Positions 38,373-41,515 of a stretch of DNA of 41,515 nt are shown here, piece after piece. The DNA is taken from NCBI RefSeq assembly GCF_000739615.1, contig NZ_BATP01000018.1, positions 1 to 41,515 of the forward strand, in the 5' to 3' direction. This DNA comes from Haloferula sp. BvORR071. GTDB lineage: Bacteria > Verrucomicrobiota > Verrucomicrobiia > Verrucomicrobiales > Akkermansiaceae. Position 1 is the stretch's first letter, and every line of letters begins with the position of its first letter. The notes under the pieces are model-generated. The model searched no databases. It worked only from the letters and a program-made list of their open reading frames with translations, and was not told the origin of the DNA. The translations under genes were made by a program, and so were the position numbers.

Positions 38373-38555
38373 TGTGGAGTGCTGCGGCACGACGCAGCTT
38401 TGGCTGCGGGTTGGTGACGCAGCAGCAAACGGCCACGGATTAGCGGCGACTGAGCCTTCCAACGGGTGCTTCGATGCCGTCGCCGTGAGCGGCCACGAAG
38501 TCGTGAGCCCAGGCGCCCTGGCAGCCAAAGCGGTGCCATGCCGCAGCACTCCACA
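38373..38555. repeat. 183-bp inverted-repeat element with 35-bp arms
   Basis: Left arm 38373-38407 starts TGTGGAGTGCTGCGGCACGA and ends GCTTTGGCTGC; right arm 38521-38555 is its reverse complement with five or so mismatches. The 113-bp centre has further pairing potential (GGCGAC with GTCGCC). It occupies nearly all of the 271-bp gap 38309-38579 between two minus-strand genes. No open reading frame fits. It looks like a MITE-like or large REP element. Confidence 0.75.
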
Positions 38556-38579
38556 TCGTGTCCAAAATCTATTAAGACC

Positions 38580-39029
38580 TCACTTCGGCTGCAACTCGAT
38601 CGCACGATCCGTGATCACCACCCTCATCCCGGTCTCCCTGGCCACGCGCTGAAGCGCATCCCACAGTGAGACATCCTTCATCCGCAGCTCCTTGATCTGC
38701 CGTCCACGCGGATTCTCCGACTCCGATGACTTGCCGATCACCATCGGCCCCATCCCGGGCATGCTCTGATCCGGATCAAGTTCACGGCTTCTCAGTCGCA
38801 AGAAATCGATCGCCTCTTCCAGACTCGTATCCTCGAAGGCGATGAGCGGGATGATGATTTCCCTCATCTTCGCCTCAATGATACGGTGGCCATCAGACTG
38901 GCCCGAGCTTGTCACTTTGGCCGATGAGCCCGGCACCAGATGCGAGCTGAGATCCGGCCCTTCGATGTCGCAGCTACAAACCCCTAAGGCGATGCAGCAA
39001 GCTGGAACCACAAACAGCAAACGGCTCAT
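38580..39029 (-). CDS. Lipoprotein with STN (secretin/TonB short N-terminal)-like domain
   Basis: A 149-residue protein. Signal: MSRLLFVVPACCIALGVCSC, lipobox GVCSC. The mature part carries LIAFEDTSLEEAIDFLRLRS, RQIKELRMKDVSLWDALQRV, ARETGMRVVITDRAIELQPK: the typical F-x-D-x-S-L-x-E-A-h-x-F-L ... V-S-L-W-D-A-L-x-x-V ... G-h-x-x-x-h-x-D of the STN family common in Verrucomicrobiota and Planctomycetota. A GGAGGT ribosome site directly precedes the ATG at 39029. Role unknown, perhaps envelope assembly. Confidence 0.85.
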   Translation of the reverse strand: MSRLLFVVPACCIALGVCSCDIEGPDLSSHLVPGSSAKVTSSGQSDGHRIIEAKMREIIIPLIAFEDTSLEEAIDFLRLRSRELDPDQSMPGMGPMVIGKSSESENPRGRQIKELRMKDVSLWDALQRVARETGMRVVITDRAIELQPK

Positions 39030-39081
39030 ACCTCCGATGCTAACAAAGCTCCCGGAACCACTGCAATGCCATCTTCCCCCA

Positions 39082-40146
39082 TCAATACTTCGCCACCGGC
39101 GAACTCCCCTCATCAGTCGCAACCTCCGGCACCTTCGCCGCCAGTTCCTCGATCTCTTTGCCCAGCGTTTCCCACTGGCTCTCCGACCACTTCAGCGGGC
39201 CGTGCAGCTTTTTGCGGAAGCGCTCGATCCGTTTCTCCGCATCTTGGGTGATCCGCACCGGCAGCTTGCCGAGAAGCTTCGCTGCATCCTCCGCCCGCTC
39301 GGTCTTGTGGCAGATCATCGCCAGGTCATTGCCGGCCTCGATCGCCCCCACCACGTCACTGTTGTCCTTATAGCGGTCGGCAATCGCCCCCATGTCCAAG
39401 TCGTCTGTTAGAACGAGGTGCTTGTCGAAGCCGAGCTGGTCACGCAGGAAGCCAGTTACCATCCGCTTCGACAGCGAGGCGGGGCGATCCGGATCGATCG
39501 CCGGGAAGAGCACGTGCGCCAGCATCACGGCATCAAGCTCCGGCATCAGCGCGGTGTAAGGGATAATGTCCTCCTTCAGCAGATCGGCGATCGTTGCATC
39601 GCTCACCGGCAGGTCGAAGTGCGGGTCGGACAGCGCCCGCCCGCAGGCCGGGAAGTGCTTCGCGCAGGACAGGATCGCGCGCTTGCGCAGCCAGCGATTC
39701 CAGCTTCCGGCGTGATCGATCACGCGCTGGGGATCGCGCCCCCAGCAACGCCCGCGCAGGGCGTTCTGAGTGCCGGGATGATGGTCGAGATCGAGCACCG
39801 GTGCGAAATCCAGATTGAAGCCCAGCAGTCGCAGTAGATCTGCGGTCAGCACCCCGGCCCGTGCGCTCAAGTTCACCTCCCCCTTCGCCGCAAAGGCATT
39901 CGCGGACGGGATCACCGGCGCGATCCCCTTGGTCCGCGTCACCCGGCCGCCCTCCTGGTCGATCGCCAGGATCGGGTCCTGCACCAGCTCGCGCAGGTTG
40001 TCGGTCAGCTTGCGGGTCTGGACCGCACTGGTGATGTTCCGGCCGAAGAGGATGAAGCCCGCCGGCTGGAGCTTGCGGAAGAGCGCCGCCTCATCCGGGG
40101 CAAGTTCCGGACCGCGGACGCCGAGCAGGAGCAAATGACCATTCAC
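39082..40146 (-). CDS. nagZ: Glycoside hydrolase family 3 (NagZ-like beta-N-acetylglucosaminidase)
   Basis: A 354-residue cytoplasmic muropeptide-recycling enzyme that removes GlcNAc from anhydro-muropeptides. Evidence: LAIDQEGGRVTR-type loop (LAIDQEGGRVTRTKG), the KHFP motif (K163/H164) with D174-x-H176 in SDPHFDL (the acid/base dyad position of NagZ), and the nucleophile region LTDDLDMGAI (248-252). The usual KHFPGHGD has become KHFPACGRA here; the key Asp-His dyad is kept. Start GTG 40146 is chosen: the frame continues upstream but would overlap the divergent regulator. It is divergent from an AraC-type regulator by 100 bp. Confidence 0.88.
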   Translation of the reverse strand: MNGHLLLLGVRGPELAPDEAALFRKLQPAGFILFGRNITSAVQTRKLTDNLRELVQDPILAIDQEGGRVTRTKGIAPVIPSANAFAAKGEVNLSARAGVLTADLLRLLGFNLDFAPVLDLDHHPGTQNALRGRCWGRDPQRVIDHAGSWNRWLRKRAILSCAKHFPACGRALSDPHFDLPVSDATIADLLKEDIIPYTALMPELDAVMLAHVLFPAIDPDRPASLSKRMVTGFLRDQLGFDKHLVLTDDLDMGAIADRYKDNSDVVGAIEAGNDLAMICHKTERAEDAAKLLGKLPVRITQDAEKRIERFRKKLHGPLKWSESQWETLGKEIEELAAKVPEVATDEGSSPVAKY

Positions 40147-40246
40147 CGCCGCAGGATGAACGCGCCAGCCCGCAGGGCAAACGGAGAATGCTCCCGGACG
40201 GCACTGGAGGGTTGATGCCCCCCACCTCCCCGTTGTTCCCTCGCGC

Positions 40247-40987
40247 GTGGCCATCGACACCGCGTTCATTTCCAAGGTGGATTCCCCGCGCTTCTGCGAG
40301 CGGCTCTTCGCCGTGCTCCCGGACGTGATGTTCTGCCTGAAGGATACCGACCGCCGCTACCGGGCCATGAATCAGGCCTTCGTCGAGCGCATCGGCCTGA
40401 AGGACACCCGCCGCCTGATCGGCCGCCTGGCCGAGGAATTCTTCCCGAAGGCGCTGGCCGAGACCTACAAGGAGCAGGACGACCACGTGCTCGGTACCGG
40501 CTCCGAGATCATCGATCAGCTCGAACTCTCTCTGAACCGCGATGGATCCCAAGGCTGGTATCTAGCCACCAAGGTCCCGCTCCACGACCGCAGTGGCAAG
40601 ATCATCGGGCTCGCCTCGGTGTCCCGCGACCTCCGCGCGCCCAGCGCCGGCGATGCGGAGCTGGCCGGCGTGGCCAAGGTGGCGGAATACGTCCGCGATC
40701 ATCTGGACTCGCCGCTGCGCGCTGCCGACCTCGCCACCATCGCCAAGCTCTCCCCCACCCAGCTTGAGCGCCGGATGCACCGCGTCTTCCAGCTCAGCAC
40801 CACCCAGTTTGTCCGCAAGAGCCGGATCGAGCACGCCGCCCGCCTGCTGCGCGACACCCCGATGGCCATCGCCGAGGTCGCACTGGAATGTGGCTACGGC
40901 GACCAGACCGCGCTAACCCGCCAATTTCGCAGCATGGTCGGCATGCCGCCCGCCGCCTATCGCGACCACGTCCGCAAGCGCTCATGA
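40247..40987 (+). CDS. PAS domain-containing AraC family regulator
   Basis: A 246-residue transcription factor. A PAS domain (residues 15-125; FAVLPDVMFCLKDTDRRYRA, ASVSRDLRAPSA close) is fused to an AraC-type DNA-binding domain (140-246; VAEYVRDHLDSPLRAADLAT, LSPTQLERRMHRVFQLSTTQ, GYGDQTALTRQFRSMVGMPP, AAYRDHVRKRS). A regulator with a small-molecule or redox input. The start is GTG 40247. It overlaps the next gene by ATGA and is divergent from the NagZ-like gene, which it may control. Confidence 0.93.
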   Translation: MAIDTAFISKVDSPRFCERLFAVLPDVMFCLKDTDRRYRAMNQAFVERIGLKDTRRLIGRLAEEFFPKALAETYKEQDDHVLGTGSEIIDQLELSLNRDGSQGWYLATKVPLHDRSGKIIGLASVSRDLRAPSAGDAELAGVAKVAEYVRDHLDSPLRAADLATIAKLSPTQLERRMHRVFQLSTTQFVRKSRIEHAARLLRDTPMAIAEVALECGYGDQTALTRQFRSMVGMPPAAYRDHVRKRS

Positions 40988-41229
40988 GCACCATGACCCG
41001 CAGGGAGCTCTTGCAGGAACTGCAAACCCGCCGCATCCCCGAGGAAGCCTATTGCCTGGACGGCGGCCTGCCCTGCGAGGCCTACGTGCTCGGCTTTGGC
41101 GAGGGGCAGTGGCAGGTCTATTACAGCGAGCGCGGACAGAAAACCGGCTGCCGCGACTTTGCCACAGAGTCGGAAGCTTGCGTCTGCTTTCTTGAACGAA
41201 TCAGCCGCGAAGTGAAGCCGCGACCATGA
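40984..41229 (+). CDS. Hypothetical protein in the AraC-nadD operon
   Basis: An 81-residue protein (MSTMTRRELLQELQTRRIPE, YCLDGGLPCEAYVLGFGEGQ, WQVYYSERGQKTGCRDFATE, ACVCFLERI). The W-x-V-Y-Y-x-E-R-G and E-x-x-A-C-x-x-h-L motif is distinctive and resembles small Imm-like proteins but I cannot name it. Its start overlaps the regulator stop and its stop overlaps nadD by ATGA on both sides, so all three are translated as a unit. Confidence 0.75.
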   Translation: MSTMTRRELLQELQTRRIPEEAYCLDGGLPCEAYVLGFGEGQWQVYYSERGQKTGCRDFATESEACVCFLERISREVKPRP

Positions 41230-41515
41230 GCACAAGCCCCGGCGGCCAGCCCCAGAGCATCGCCCTCTTCGGCGGCACCTTTGACCCGATCCACGAGGGC
41301 CACCTCCAGATCGCGGCCGATGCCCGGGCCCTGCTCACTCTCGATCAAGTCCGCTTCCTGCCCTGCCACACCTCCCCGCACAAGGAGGGCATCCGCAGCG
41401 CGCCGGCTGCCGACCGCTTGGCGATGGTCCAGTTGGCCATCCGCGAGCAGCCATGGGCCGTCGCCGATGACCACGACCTCGTCTGCCCACAGCCAGCCTA
41501 TTCCTGGCGCACCGC
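41226..41515 (+). CDS. nadD: Nicotinate-nucleotide adenylyltransferase, 3' end beyond window
   Basis: Enzyme of NAD biosynthesis that joins nicotinate mononucleotide and ATP. The N-terminal 96 residues in the window show the nucleotidyltransferase motif ALFGGTFDPIHEGHLQIAAD (GGTFDPIHxGH), followed by FLPCHTSPHKEGIRS and the RLAMVQLAI helix. The gene runs off the right edge; the usual length is about 200 residues. The short N-terminal extension MSTSPGGQPQS is unremarkable. Confidence 0.96.
   Translation, partial: MSTSPGGQPQSIALFGGTFDPIHEGHLQIAADARALLTLDQVRFLPCHTSPHKEGIRSAPAADRLAMVQLAIREQPWAVADDHDLVCPQPAYSWRT

Noticed and set aside
37088..38443. 451-codon plus-strand frame over the TIGR04222/GRDP genes
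   Set aside because: Antisense to two genes with recognisable motifs, and it also runs through the inverted repeat.
40147..40275. Upstream extension of the NagZ-like gene
   Set aside because: It would overlap the start of the divergent regulator and has no resemblance to NagZ N-termini.
1..41515. CRISPR arrays, tRNA, rRNA, complete insertion sequences, replication origin
   Set aside because: No regularly spaced direct repeats, no cloverleaf or rRNA-like stretch, no transposase or DnaA-box cluster was seen on either strand by eye.

Overview
The window looks like chromosomal DNA of a GC-rich Verrucomicrobiota bacterium, most plausibly of the Luteolibacter/Haloferula type. This is inferred from the PEP-CTERM protein, from a giant metzincin protease decorated with cadherin-like and PA14 domains that ends in a C-terminal 'NLLEYALGLNP' motif, and from the general gene content. 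No rRNA, tRNA, CRISPR array or complete transposase was seen.

Layout. 1-3.6 kb holds core genes: a photolyase (minus strand, running off the left edge), a small AP2-like protein, then rpoA-rplQ closed by a strong GNRA-loop terminator. 3.7-6.85 kb is a different kind of DNA: a lipoprotein gene, REP-like inverted repeats, and short orphan genes separated by several related, partly decayed attC-like integron recombination sites. I read this as an integrase-less cassette remnant (CALIN-like), with one frameshifted and one truncated cassette gene. 7-13.1 kb carries a signal-less M23 peptidase, a TetX-like flavin monooxygenase divergent from its TetR regulator across twin operator palindromes, a MOSC protein, a DUF1801 protein, a DxDDT-type HAD-like protein and a GNAT acetyltransferase. 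13.3-18.8 kb encodes two exported proteins, the 1458-residue metzincin and a PEP-CTERM protein.

18.9-36.8 kb is a long run of small, mostly single-domain genes on the plus strand: a WGR-domain ATP-dependent ligase (minus), three SRPBCC proteins, a DUF3365-like haem protein, a KOW protein, a hexapeptide-like repeat protein, four YdeI/DUF1801-type proteins, VOC, DUF1330, papain-like peptidase, GFA, SnoaL-like, DUF2200, ArsR, GNAT, DUF4253, O-methyltransferase, YjbR, GyrI-like, sterol-desaturase-like and cytochrome c genes. Many stand alone; a few are translationally coupled by ATGA overlaps (ArsR/AHSA1, YjbR/GyrI).

36.8-41.5 kb has a membrane protein with a Cys/Gly-repeat tail behind a GRDP-like gene (both minus), a 183-bp inverted-repeat element, an STN-like lipoprotein, a NagZ-like glycosidase and, divergent from it, a tightly overlapping operon: PAS-AraC regulator, an 81-residue unknown and nadD (cut by the right edge).

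Names are recognised from motifs read by eye; no database search was possible. The most unusual items are the integrase-less attC cluster, the recurrent REP-like hairpins, the Cys-tail membrane protein/GRDP pair, the twin-operator TetX-like locus and the 38.4-kb inverted repeat.
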